Assembly (NCBI GenBank): GCA_963708735.1
Contig: CAVPTW010000020.1
Span: 62,001 to 126,000 of the forward strand
Reading direction: 5' to 3'
DNA: 64,000 nt
From: JAGPUQ01 sp963708735
GTDB lineage: Bacteria > Pseudomonadota > Gammaproteobacteria > Pseudomonadales > Porticoccaceae
Part shown: positions 35,044-44,526 of the stretch, piece after piece
Layout: every line of letters starts with the position of its first letter
Numbering within the stretch: position 1 is the first letter of the stretch
Translations under genes and position numbers: made by a program
Notes under the pieces: generated by a model
What the model was told of the DNA's origin: nothing
Seen by the model: the letters and a program-made list of their open reading frames with translations, nothing else
The model's database searches: none

Positions 35044-35557
35044 TCAGGTCTTCTCGGCTGCAATAAAGCGATAAGCGAGGGCGCCGAGCAACGCTCCGGC
35101 GACCGGAGCAACCCAAAAGAGCCAAAGCTGATCAACGGCCCAATCGCCTACGAACAGTGCGACGCCAGTGCTTCGAGCGGGATTGACTGAGGTATTGGTC
35201 ACTGGAATGCTGACGAGGTGGATCAGGGTCAACGCGAGCCCAATGGCAATGGGGGCAAAAGCCTGCGGGCGCACGTTTGTCCGTTGCGCCAAGCACTCGG
35301 GCTACGATATACGGAACGAGCCTGTTGGCCGGAAAGCGACCACCTGCCCAAAGGCCGATAGAGACCGCCGGGTTCAGATGGCAACCTGAGATATGACCAA
35401 TGGCAAACGCCATGGTCAGCACGGTTAGCCCGAAGGCAAGCGAGACACCAAGCAAACCAATGCCTACGTTTGGAAAGGCCGCAGCGAGTACGGCGCTGCC
35501 ACAACCGCCAAGGACCAGCCAAAATGTTCCAGGAAATTCCGCGCCGTAGGGTTTCAT
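35044..35557 (-). pseudogene. aqpZ: Aquaporin Z, broken by internal deletion and frameshift
   Basis: The N-terminal half is normal: GTFWLVLGGCGSAVLAA, SGCHLNPAVSIGLWAGGRFP (first NPA box). After VARVLGA the sequence jumps directly to TDKRAPAGF, skipping about 55 residues that in E. coli AqpZ contain the loop and a membrane helix. An extra base in an A-run at 35257-35260 then shifts the frame to APIAIGLALTLIHLVSIPVTNTSVNPARS (second NPA box) and the C-terminus. Both lesions prevent a functional water channel. Confidence 0.85.
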
Positions 35558-35776
35558 TTGTTTTTCCTGTGATGAGTGGGTCGAAGGTGAGGTTGAAACG
35601 TCCCGGGAAGGTCTGAATGACTCCCCGATTTTGCGATGATTGCGGGGCCTGACCCGCGCACTTCGGCTTCGTCAGGTGCGTTGAAGATCGAACGGATTTC
35701 GCAGCGGCTTCGCTGGAAAGCTCTTTCGTATCATTCGACGCGCCGCCACATCGGCACCTCCAAAGCCCAGGGCGCT

Positions 35777-38055
35777 TCAAAACGCATAGCTGATGCCGGC
35801 GTAGAGCGAGCGGCCCATGCCCGGGACTGCAATCCCCCAGGGCACGCTGTTGATACCCATGGTGGCGCCCTGGCCGACATAGGCGCCGCCGGTAGGCAGG
35901 TCGTAGTTTCTGTCGAACAGATTCTCGGCGCCGAAGTCCACCCGTACCTGGTTCCGGGAATAGCTGCCGCGCAGGTTCACCAGGCTGTAGCCCGAGGTCG
36001 CGATCTCGTTGCGCACATCGGATACCTCGTCCTTGGCGGCGACCACCACCCATTCCAGGGCGTTGTCCCAGGAACCGTATTGCTGGGTCAGGGTAAATTT
36101 GGCGTTGAGCGGCATGACGTTGTAGAGGTCGCCGCCGGTATCGCGGTTTTCGCCGCGGGTGTAGTTGACCAGGCCCTCTACACCGAAGCTGCCCAGCGCG
36201 GTCGCACCCAGCGGCAGACGGCCGGACAGATCGGCCCCATAGAGGCGGGCGGACTCGTTGACGTACTGGAGATTGACGAACTGCTCCCGGGCCGTGGCGT
36301 TGCCGGGGCCGCCGCAGAAGCTCATCATGCCCGCTCCGCTGCCCGCACAGCGCGCGGCGTCGATGTAGTCGTCGACATGGGTCAAGTAGGGCGTGACCTT
36401 CAGACCACGGGATCGATCGGCGCTGTGCCAGTCGAAGGTCATGGACAGGATGTGGGCGATCTCGGGATTCAGCTTGGGGTCGCCCAGGTAGCCGTTACCG
36501 TCACCGACAAAGTTGTTCATGATGAGCGCCATGCTTGACTGCGACCAGGAGTAGCGCTCGTAGAGGTTCGGCGAACGGGTCTTCATCGCATAGCCGAATT
36601 CGAGCGTCCGGGTGGCGTCGAGCTCGTCGCGCAGCAAGGCGGTGAAGTCGAAGTTGTCGTCGTTGCGCTCGCGGTCCTGGGCGTTGAAGGCGGCGGCGGA
36701 CTGCGCATAGCTGGCGAACACTCCGTTGTAACCCCGGACCGGACCGGCGTCGCTGTGCACCCGTTCGTAGCGCGCGCCGACCAGCGCCATCCATTCCGGG
36801 TTGAGGTGTGCTTCCCATTCGGCGAACAGCGCGGCGCGGTCGCGCTCGCCGTCGTTGATGTTGAAGAAGGTATCGGGCGCCATACCGCCGAAGGTCACCC
36901 CGGGGGTAGTTGCGCCGGCGACGGCGGCCAGAGGTCGTCGAGGCGGTAGCGCTGATATTCGCTGCCGAGACGCAGGACATCGGCCGCGCCGAGGTTCAGG
37001 TTGGCCTGCAGCCGGGCGCCGGTGTTGGTGCTGTCGGTCTGCATGGGCATGCCCGGTGCCACCACACCGGGCGCGGCGCCGTAGACGAACTGCTTGTCCG
37101 GACCGAAGTCCATGTAGTGATCGACGGTTTCGCGGTAGGCGGTCGCCTCCAGCGAACCCCAGCCGAAATCACCCAGGTAGCGCAGCAACAGGCGGCGCTC
37201 GGTATCGTCGACCATGTCCATGCGCTGGTTGGGGTAGCCCTGATGGGGGATTTCCTGGTAGCCGAATTTGACTTCCAGCAGGTGGTTGTCGAACCGAGCG
37301 GCCAGGCCGAGCAGGTGGTTCTGCACTTCGTAGTCGGTGGAGCCCACCTCGTCGCGGGACAGGCGCCGGCCGGGGCGGCCGGTCTCGCGAAAGTCCTTGA
37401 AATTGCCGCCGGCATCGTAGTTGTTGGCGGTGCTGAAGGCCCCACTGTAGCTCAGGCTGAGGTTCGACGTCGCCAGCGTCATCCCGGCGTCGGTGCGAAA
37501 GCCGTCCCCGTTGCTGCGATAGCTGCTGCCGACCCGGCCCTCGAGCAGGGTCTCCTGGCCGGGTGCGGCGAACACCGGCGCGGCGGATTTCACCGCGATG
37601 GTGCCGCCGATCGAATCCCCGCCCAGGCTGACCGGCGTCACGCCGGCCCAGACCTGGATGCTCTCGACCTGTGCCGGATCCAAGTAGGACAGCGGCGGAT
37701 TCATGTGGTTCGGACAGGATGAGACGGAGCTCATGCCATCGAGCAGGATGTGCAGGCGATCGTCGGCCAGGCCGTGAATGACGGGGAAGCTGGAGATGCC
37801 GCCGGCGGCGTTGAGGGTGACCCCGGGCACGTCGGTCAACAGGCTCGCGGTATCGCTGGCGGTCGTACGCTTGCGTTCCAGGGAACGGCGGTCGACCGCG
37901 GTGCCCTCAAAGGCGCCCGGGGTGGCCGCTTCGGTGACCCGGATTTCCGAGAGTTCGTGAGGTGCCTCTTCGGCACTGCCGGGAACGCCCACCAGCAGCG
38001 CCGGCAGCACGCAGAGCAGGGACCGGAATCCTGGAAGTGTGGAATATCGCCTCAT
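35777..38055 (-). pseudogene. TonB-dependent outer-membrane receptor, OprC-like (copper), one frameshift
   Basis: Start MRRYSTLPGFRSLLCVLPAL with a signal peptide; plug domain with ISSFPVIHGLADDRLHILLDG and GGDSIGGTIAVKS; a barrel ending in SLYAGISYAF with a C-terminal Phe. CPNHM at 114-118 fits the CxxxM and HYM at 313-315 the HxM copper ligands known in OprC. The frame breaks at 36902-36906, where a C-run on the coding strand is one base short: LPPG then VTFGGMAPDTFF. With one more C the product would be about 760 residues. A single homopolymer slip may be a sequence error. The longer upstream open frame to 38361 is not family-like. Confidence 0.85.
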
Positions 38056-38185
38056 TTTGCCATTGCCTCGCTGCTCGACCAAGCCGTCACACCAAAGCAG
38101 CGGGGTACACTCCGGGATAGGCTCCACGAGCGCCGACCGCTGCCGCGCGGCCGGGATGCTATCGCGGTGGCTTGTGGGGGGGGAA

Positions 38186-38202
38186 TGCGGCAAATTGTCG
38201 CA
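38186..38202. promoter_or_regulatory. 17-base dyad operator candidate upstream of the receptor
   Basis: TGCGGCAAATTGTCGCA, half-sites TGCGRCAA facing each other around one base. It lies 131 bases upstream of the receptor start and recurs with one change upstream of tonB. Likely binding site of a dimeric metal regulator; which one is unknown. Confidence 0.6.
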
Positions 38203-38739
38203 GCACCCCTGCCCGGGCGAGGGCGCGCGGGATCTCGGCATCCGCCGCTGGAGCGCAGGCGGTCCGATGCGCGGTTCATGTTGCAAAGACTTCCCCGGAG
38301 CGGCCATCGTCCACACCGTCCCGTGAGATGCAGTGCGATCGACAACCAGGAACTCGACCATGGTCGAACGTCAGGACAGCGAGACACCGGAATTGAATGG
38401 CCCCTCGGCGGAGACGGGTGTCCGGGCCAGCGTCTCGCCGGGCTGCCAGCCGAACAGTTCGCGGATGCTCGCCGCCCTCGTGTGGCCCGGCGGCGCGAAC
38501 TCGTAGACAGATATCGGCCTTTCGTGCGGCCCTGCAAACCACCAAGCGAAGCCAGCCATTTCGCATCGCTGCGATGGCTGTTCGGGATCCCGGCGTCGGT
38601 GCGCTCCATCCAGGCTACGATTTTCTTTGCCGCCCCGGAGCGCAGCTTGGCTGCGCGATGGACGACAGGTCGGCCCCATGGGGTGCCCATCGCCCGGCAA
38701 GCCGGGCTCCTGCGCAGCGCCTCAGGCCGCTGCCGGATT
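38203..38739. other. Stretch without a convincing gene between receptor and efflux operon
   Basis: About 540 bases. A minus-strand frame (38371-38700) encodes EMAGFAWWFAGPHERPISVYEFAPPGHTRAASIRELFGWQPGETLA, with amino-acid usage that looks coding, but I cannot place it in a family and its start is unclear. It could be the remnant of a small metal-locus gene. No repeat or RNA seen. Confidence 0.4.
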
Positions 38740-40035
38740 TCAGTCGCCGTGCAGGTGCCCGTCCGCCGCCACGCCTTCTTCCTCATGGTGGTACGCCCAC
38801 AGCTCGTGGGCGTCGACCCGTACCCGGCCGACGGCACGGTGGGCGGCGATGCGGGCGGCGATTTCCGCGCGCCGAGCGTCCTGGGCGGTGCGCTCGGCGG
38901 CGAGCAGGGTGAACAGATCGGTCTCGCCCAGTTGGTAGCCGCGCCGGGCGCGCGCGGCGTGGGCGTCGGCGGCCTCGGCGGCGCGCCGCGCCGCCTGCCA
39001 GGCGGCCAGGCTGCCCTGCATACGGGCGGTGACGGCGCGGGAACCGGCCACGACCTGTCGGCGCACGGCGTCGAGTTCGGCGCCGGCGCGGCCGGCATCG
39101 GCGGCCAAGGCGCGCGCCTCGGCCGCCCGGTAGCGGCCGCCGAGCGGCAGGTTCAGGGTCAGGCCGACGGCGGTCTCGTCGCCGCCGCGTTCGGACAGGG
39201 TGCGGATGCCGAGCGCCGGGTCGGGCAGGCGGTCGCGGCCGGCGCGCTCGGCGCGCGTCAGCGCCTGCTGATAGCGGCCATCGGCGATGCCGATCTCGTG
39301 GCTGCGGGCGACGATCTGGGTGGCCAACGCGGCGGCGTCGGTGGCCGGTGGTTCGGGGTCGGGTATGGGCGGCGGCGCGGCCGGCAGCGGCAGGTTGGGG
39401 TAGCGGGCGCCGAGCGCGGCGCGGCGCTCGGCGGCGGTCGCGCGCGCCTCGGCCACGGCCGCCTCGGCGCCGGCCAGCGCAGATTCGGCCAAGTCGAGGT
39501 CGATGCGGGCGGCGTCGCCGCGCGCCAGGCGTTTCTCGACCGCCGCGCGCTCCTCGCCCAGGCGGTCGCGGGCGGTTGCCGCCGCCGCCACGGCGCTGGC
39601 CGCATCCAGCCAGCCGAACCAGCCGTCGAGCAGTTCGAGCGCCGCGCCGTGGAAGGCGTCGGCAATGCCGAGCTCGGCCGTTTCGTTGCCGAGCACGCCC
39701 AGTTCGCGGTCCAGCGCCGCCTTGCCGGGCAGGCGCAGGCGCCGGCTGATGCCGGCCTCCCACTCGTTGTAGTCGCCCTCGCGGCGTACGTCGCGGCGCT
39801 GGCCGATGGCGTTGAGCTCGAACTCGTAGGGCCCCACGTCGAGCGCCTCGCCGCGCGCCCGGGCCGCCTCGCGCGCCGCCAGCGCCGCCTGCACCGCAGG
39901 TGTTTCGGCCAGCACCTGGTGGGCGGTGTCGGGGTCCGGCAGCGGCGACACCGGCTCGGTGGCGCGTGCACTGGTTCCACCGACGGCCAGCGCCGCAGCC
40001 AGTACCAGCAGCGGTGTCATGCGCGTTTGCCTCAT
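38740..40035 (-). CDS. Outer-membrane factor of the RND metal efflux system (CzcC/CusC type)
   Basis: 431 residues, TolC-like. Signal peptide MRQTRMTPLLVLAAALAVGG; two alanine-rich long-helix repeats (LLDGWFGWLDAASAVAAAATARDRLGEERAA; AWQAARRAAEAADAHAARARRGYQLGETDLFTLLAAERTAQDA), as in CzcC family proteins. The C-terminus is rich in His and Glu (YHHEEEGVAADGHLHGD), a likely metal-binding tail. ATG overlaps the DUF3240 stop (ATGA). Forms the exit duct with the pump and adaptor. Confidence 0.9.
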   Translation of the reverse strand: MRQTRMTPLLVLAAALAVGGTSARATEPVSPLPDPDTAHQVLAETPAVQAALAAREAARARGEALDVGPYEFELNAIGQRRDVRREGDYNEWEAGISRRLRLPGKAALDRELGVLGNETAELGIADAFHGAALELLDGWFGWLDAASAVAAAATARDRLGEERAAVEKRLARGDAARIDLDLAESALAGAEAAVAEARATAAERRAALGARYPNLPLPAAPPPIPDPEPPATDAAALATQIVARSHEIGIADGRYQQALTRAERAGRDRLPDPALGIRTLSERGGDETAVGLTLNLPLGGRYRAAEARALAADAGRAGAELDAVRRQVVAGSRAVTARMQGSLAAWQAARRAAEAADAHAARARRGYQLGETDLFTLLAAERTAQDARRAEIAARIAAHRAVGRVRVDAHELWAYHHEEEGVAADGHLHGD

Positions 40036-40340
40036 GAAAAGTCTCCGATGGCGTGCACCGGCAGCGTCCACCACACCAGGTCGCAGCTGTGGATATGCTC
40101 GCGCAGCGCGGCGAGCAGTGGCTCGATGCTGGCCGCCGGAGCCACCAGCCAGAGCGCGCGCCGGCCCACCTGGCCGCGCACCCGCTCGCGGCTGCTGGCA
40201 TGGGCGAAGTCGCGGCCGTGGCCGGTGGCGTGCAGCAGGGTATAGGGCTGCTCCGGTGCGATGGCGCCGAGCGCATCCAGCACGGCGCCTTCGAGCTCGT
40301 CCGGGAACACCAGGGTCAGTTGCTGCAGGTCGGGGTTCAT
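40032..40340 (-). CDS. DUF3240 family protein (P-II-like fold)
   Basis: 102 residues, LTLVFPDELEGAVLDALGA...PYTLLHATGHGRDF...RVRGQVGRRALWLV...CDLVWWTLPVHAIGDF. The pattern matches DUF3240, a ferredoxin-like/P-II-like family found in heavy-metal RND operons; it may sense metal or nucleotide, but no function is proven. Coupled to both neighbours by ATGA overlaps, so it is made in step with the pump. Confidence 0.82.
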   Translation of the reverse strand: MNPDLQQLTLVFPDELEGAVLDALGAIAPEQPYTLLHATGHGRDFAHASSRERVRGQVGRRALWLVAPAASIEPLLAALREHIHSCDLVWWTLPVHAIGDFS

Positions 40341-43300
40341 GGGCGCGCCTCCGCGGCGCTGAAACGCCGGTACAGGATGGGGAGCAGCAGCAGGGTCAGG
40401 GCGGTCGAGGTGATGAGCCCGCCCAGCACCACGATCGCCAGCGGGCGCTGGATCTCCGAACCGGGTCCGGTCTGCAGCAGCAGCGGCACCAGGCCCAGGG
40501 CGGCGATGCCGGCGGTCATCAGCACCGGACGCAGGCGCCGGCGGGCGCCGTCGTAGACCGCCCGCTCGACCGGCAGGCCGGCGGCGCGCAGCTGGTTGAA
40601 GTGCGTCAGCAGCACCAGGCCGTTGAGCACCGCGATGCCGAGCAGGGCGATGAAGCCCACCGAGGCCGGCACCGACAGGTACTCGCCGGACGCCCACAGG
40701 GCGATCGCCCCGCCGATCAGCGCGAACGGGATGTTGCTCAGGATCAGTACCGCCTGGCGCACCGAGCCGAGGGTGGCGAACAGCACGAAGAAGATCAGCC
40801 CCAGCGCCACCGGCACCACCAGACCCAGGCGCGCGGCGGCGCGCTGCTGATTCTCGAACTGGCCGCCCCACACCAGCCGGTAACCGGGCGGCAGCGGCAC
40901 CGCGGCAGCGACGCGCGCCCGGGCGTCGTCCACGTAGCCCACCAGGTCGCGGCCGGCGACGTTGGCCTGCACCACGGCGAAGCGCGCGCCATCCTCGCGG
41001 TCCACCTTGATCGGGCCGGCCATGCGCTCGATGCGGGCCAGATCGGCCAGGCGCGCGCTGCCGCCGTCGGGCAGGGCGATGCGTGTCTCGGCCAGGGCGT
41101 CGGCGTCGCGGCGCAGGCGCGGCTCGCCGCGCACCATCAGCGGGATGCGCTTGTTGCCTTCCAGCACCGTGCCGGCGCGCAGGCCGTCCACCTGGGCGCG
41201 CAGCTCGCGCTGCAGGGCCTGGGCATCGAGGCCGGCGCGGCCGACGGCCAGGCGATCGAGCCGCAGTTCCAGGTACTGCACGCCCTCGTTGTGCACGGTG
41301 AACACCTCGCTGGCGCCGGGGGTCTCTTCCAGCACTGCGGCGATGCGCCCGGCCAGCCGGTTGAGCTCGGCCAGGTCCGGGCCGAAGATCTTCACCGCCA
41401 GATCGCCGCGCGAGCCGGTGAGCATCTCCGAGATGCGCATCTCGATCGGCTGGGTGAAGGTGAACTCGATGCCCGGAAAGCGCGCCAGCACCTCGCGCAG
41501 GCGCGCCGCCAGCCAGTCCTTGTCCGGCACCCGCCATTGCTCCTTGGGCGCCAGCACCAGGAAGCTGTCGGTGTCGTTCAGGCTCATCGGATCCAGGCCG
41601 AGGTCGTCCGAGCCCAGGCGCGCGACGATGCTTTGCACCTCCGGCACCTCGGCCAGCAGCGCCCGCTGCACGGCCTGATCGAGCGCCAGGCTGGCGTCGA
41701 CGTCGATCGACGGCAGCTTGGCCAGCTGCACCAGGATGGCGCCCTCGTCCAGGGTCGGCATGAAGCTCTTGCCGGTGCGCAGGTAGGCGCCGCTGGCCAG
41801 CAGCAGGCCGACCACGGCCACCGCGATCACCGGCAGCGGCCGGCGCAGGCAGGCGCCCAGCAGCCGCGCATAGGCCGGCGCCAGCTGGCGCATCAGCCAG
41901 GGCTCGCGGTGCGGACCGGCGTGCAGCACCAGGGAGGCCAGCACCGGGATGAAGGTGAGCCCGACCAGCAGCGAGGCGCCGAGCGCGAACACGATGCTGA
42001 GTGCCACCGGCGCGAACAGCTTGCCTTCGAGCCCTTCCAGCGTCAGCAGCGGCAGGAACACCAGCGCGATGATGAAAACGCCGGTGGCCACCGGCTGCGC
42101 CACCTCGGCCACGGCGCGGTAGATCACGTGCTGCCGCGGCAGGCGCCGCGCCTCGTCGCTGGCCAGGCGCTCGACGGCGTTCTCGACCACCACCACCGCG
42201 GCGTCGACCAGGATGCCGATGGCGATGGCCAGCCCGCCCAGGCTCATCAGGTTGGCGCTCATGCCGGTCAGGCGCATCAGCAGGAAGGTGCCGAGCGCTG
42301 CCAGCGGCAGCGTCATCGCCACCACCAGTGCCGCGCGCAGCTCGCCCAGGAACAGCAGCAGGAGTACCACCACCAGCACTGCCGCCTCGATCAGCGCGCG
42401 GCTGACGGTGCCCACGGCGCGAGCGATCAGGTCGCTGCGGTCGTAGAACACGTTCAGGCTCACCCCGGGCGGCAGTGCCGGTTGCAGCTCGGCGAGCTTG
42501 GCGCGCACGCCGGCGACCACCGCGCCGGCGTTGGCGCCGCGCAGACCGACCACGATCGCCTCCACCGCCTCGCCGCGGCCGTCCTTGCTCACCGCGCCGA
42601 GCGGCGCGAGTTCGCCAAAGCGCACCTGACCCAGATCGGCCACGCGCAGCACCCGGCCGTCGCGCCGCGCCACCACCACGCCGGCCACGGCGTCGAGCCC
42701 GTCATAGGCGCCGGTGGCGCGCACCACCAGCGCCTCCTCGCCGTCGTGCAGGCGGCCGGCGCCGTCGTTCTGGTTGTTGACCTCGAGGGCGGCGGCCAGC
42801 TCGGCCAGTGTCACCCCGGCGGCGGCCAACGCGGCGCGGTCCGGCACCACCTCGTAGGTGCGCACCCGGCCGCCGAGGGCGTTGACGTCGGCCACGCCGG
42901 GCACGGTGCGCAGCGCCGGACGGATGGTCCAGTCGAGCAGATCGCGCTTGTCGGTCAGGCCGAGGTCACCCTCGATGGTGAACATGAACAGGTCCGACAG
43001 CGGTGTGGCGATCGGCGCCAGCCCGCCCTCGACGCCCGCCGGCAGGGCGTCGCGCACGCCGGCGTAGCGCTCGGCCACCTGCTGGCGCGCCCAGTAGATG
43101 TCGGTGCCGTCCTCGAACACCAGGGTGACATCGGCGATGGCGTACTTGGCCAGCGCCCGCAGCTGCACCTGCCGCGGCAGGCCGAGCAGTTCCATTTCCA
43201 GCGGCACCAGGATGCGCTGCTCGACCTCCTGCGGGGTCATGCCGGGGGCCTTCAGGATCAGCTTGACCTGGGTCGGCGAGATGTCCGGGAAGGCATCGAT

Positions 43301-43405
43301 CGGCAGCTGCCGCCAGGCGGCGATGCCGGCGCCCACGCCGAGCGCGGTGACCAGCAGCACCACCAGGCGCTGGGCGAGGGCGAATTCCACCAGTCGCGAC
43401 AGCAT
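40337..43405 (-). CDS. Heavy-metal efflux RND pump (CusA/CzcA family)
   Basis: 1022 residues with 12 membrane helices and two large periplasmic loops. Family motifs: PIDAFPDISPTQV near residue 33, the TM4 motif GLAIAIGILVDAAVVVVEN near residue 395, GKSFMPTLDEGAILVQ near 540. TM4 has Ala where CzcA-type zinc/cobalt pumps have the first Asp (DFG), which places it with the CusA-like or HME3b groups rather than classical CzcA. Proton-driven export of metal from the periplasm or cytosol. The operon is adaptor, pump, DUF3240, outer-membrane factor. Confidence 0.95.
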   Translation of the reverse strand: MLSRLVEFALAQRLVVLLVTALGVGAGIAAWRQLPIDAFPDISPTQVKLILKAPGMTPQEVEQRILVPLEMELLGLPRQVQLRALAKYAIADVTLVFEDGTDIYWARQQVAERYAGVRDALPAGVEGGLAPIATPLSDLFMFTIEGDLGLTDKRDLLDWTIRPALRTVPGVADVNALGGRVRTYEVVPDRAALAAAGVTLAELAAALEVNNQNDGAGRLHDGEEALVVRATGAYDGLDAVAGVVVARRDGRVLRVADLGQVRFGELAPLGAVSKDGRGEAVEAIVVGLRGANAGAVVAGVRAKLAELQPALPPGVSLNVFYDRSDLIARAVGTVSRALIEAAVLVVVLLLLFLGELRAALVVAMTLPLAALGTFLLMRLTGMSANLMSLGGLAIAIGILVDAAVVVVENAVERLASDEARRLPRQHVIYRAVAEVAQPVATGVFIIALVFLPLLTLEGLEGKLFAPVALSIVFALGASLLVGLTFIPVLASLVLHAGPHREPWLMRQLAPAYARLLGACLRRPLPVIAVAVVGLLLASGAYLRTGKSFMPTLDEGAILVQLAKLPSIDVDASLALDQAVQRALLAEVPEVQSIVARLGSDDLGLDPMSLNDTDSFLVLAPKEQWRVPDKDWLAARLREVLARFPGIEFTFTQPIEMRISEMLTGSRGDLAVKIFGPDLAELNRLAGRIAAVLEETPGASEVFTVHNEGVQYLELRLDRLAVGRAGLDAQALQRELRAQVDGLRAGTVLEGNKRIPLMVRGEPRLRRDADALAETRIALPDGGSARLADLARIERMAGPIKVDREDGARFAVVQANVAGRDLVGYVDDARARVAAAVPLPPGYRLVWGGQFENQQRAAARLGLVVPVALGLIFFVLFATLGSVRQAVLILSNIPFALIGGAIALWASGEYLSVPASVGFIALLGIAVLNGLVLLTHFNQLRAAGLPVERAVYDGARRRLRPVLMTAGIAALGLVPLLLQTGPGSEIQRPLAIVVLGGLITSTALTLLLLPILYRRFSAAEARP

Positions 43406-43406
43406 C

Positions 43407-44450
43407 TCAGGGCTCCTGCCGGGCCAGCACCTTCAGCGCCGCCACGCCGCGGGCCACCACCCTGGCGTCGGCCGGCAGCCCCAGCACCACGGCGTACTCG
43501 CCGTCGCGGCCGAGGACCTCCACCGGCTGCGGCCGAAAGCCGCCGTCCACCGCCAGGAACACCAGGGTCTGATCGCCGTCGCGGCCGAGCGCGGCGGCCG
43601 GCACCCGCCGGGCGGCCGCCGGCGGGGTGTCGAGAATCTCGATCTCCAGGGTCTGGCCGGCGGCTAGTCCCGCCGCCGGCAACTCGGCGCGCAGCAGCGC
43701 GGCGCGGCTGGCCGGATCGAGCACGCTGCCGACGGCGATCACCCGGCCGATCGGCGCGCCGCCGGGCAGGCGCACCGCCTGCCCGGCGCGCACACGCCCG
43801 ACCAGGGTCGGCGGCAGCTGCGCCTCGGCCCACAGGCGATCGCCGCTGAGCAGCAGCGCGGCGCTGTGGCCGGCGGCGACCGGCTCGCCCAGGCGCAACT
43901 CGCCCTCGTGCACCACCCCGGCGGTGGGCGCCAGCAGCCGGTAGACGGCCGGCTGGCCGTCTACCGCGGCGGTGGCGGCGAGCAGGTCACGGCCGGCGCC
44001 GAACTCGGCCTGCGCGGCCGCCAGCGCCGCCTGACTCTGCTGTGCCTGGCGTGCGGGGACGATGCCCTCGCGCAGCAGTGCGGTATCGCGTGCCGCCTGC
44101 TGGTGGGCCTGTTCCAGTCGCGCCTGCCGGTCGCGCTGGGTGGCATGGGCGGCCAGATACTCGGCGCTGTGCAGTTCCACCAGCGCCTGCCCGGCCGCCA
44201 CCGCCTCGCCTTCCTGCGCCAGCCGGCGCGTCACCACGCCGCCGAAGGGCACCACCACCGCGCGGGCGCCGCTGCCCGGCAGCACCAGCGTGGCCGGCAG
44301 GCGCGCGGCCATCAGCACCGTCGCTGGCGCGGCCGGCTGGGTTTCGACGCCGAGTGCGGCGGCCTGCTCGGGGCTGACGGCGATATCGGCGGCCAGTACC
44401 GGGCGAATGAGGCCGAACAGGACGGCGAGGGCGAGGGCGAGAGGGCGCAT
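43407..44450 (-). CDS. RND efflux periplasmic adaptor (CusB/CzcB type)
   Basis: 347 residues. Signal peptide MRPLALALAVLFGLIRPVLA; lipoyl halves AVVVPFGGVVTRRLAQEGEAV and RLLAPTAGVVHEGELRLGEPV flank an alpha-hairpin (LAAHATQRDRQARLEQAHQQ...); beta-barrel and membrane-proximal domains follow. Connects pump and outer-membrane factor. First gene of the efflux operon, about 75 bases downstream of the sensor kinase gene on the same strand. Confidence 0.92.
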   Translation of the reverse strand: MRPLALALAVLFGLIRPVLAADIAVSPEQAAALGVETQPAAPATVLMAARLPATLVLPGSGARAVVVPFGGVVTRRLAQEGEAVAAGQALVELHSAEYLAAHATQRDRQARLEQAHQQAARDTALLREGIVPARQAQQSQAALAAAQAEFGAGRDLLAATAAVDGQPAVYRLLAPTAGVVHEGELRLGEPVAAGHSAALLLSGDRLWAEAQLPPTLVGRVRAGQAVRLPGGAPIGRVIAVGSVLDPASRAALLRAELPAAGLAAGQTLEIEILDTPPAAARRVPAAALGRDGDQTLVFLAVDGGFRPQPVEVLGRDGEYAVVLGLPADARVVARGVAALKVLARQEP

Positions 44451-44526
44451 CGCGGCTTCCGGTGACGGGACTGGTGCGCAGTATCCGACCCCAGACTTTG
44501 GAAACGCTTAAAACGGGCGGTGGCTT

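Noticed and set aside
39926..43849. Plus-strand open frame of 1307 codons
   Set aside because: Gln/His/Arg-rich antisense of the RND pump and adaptor genes; low-complexity and without a start context.
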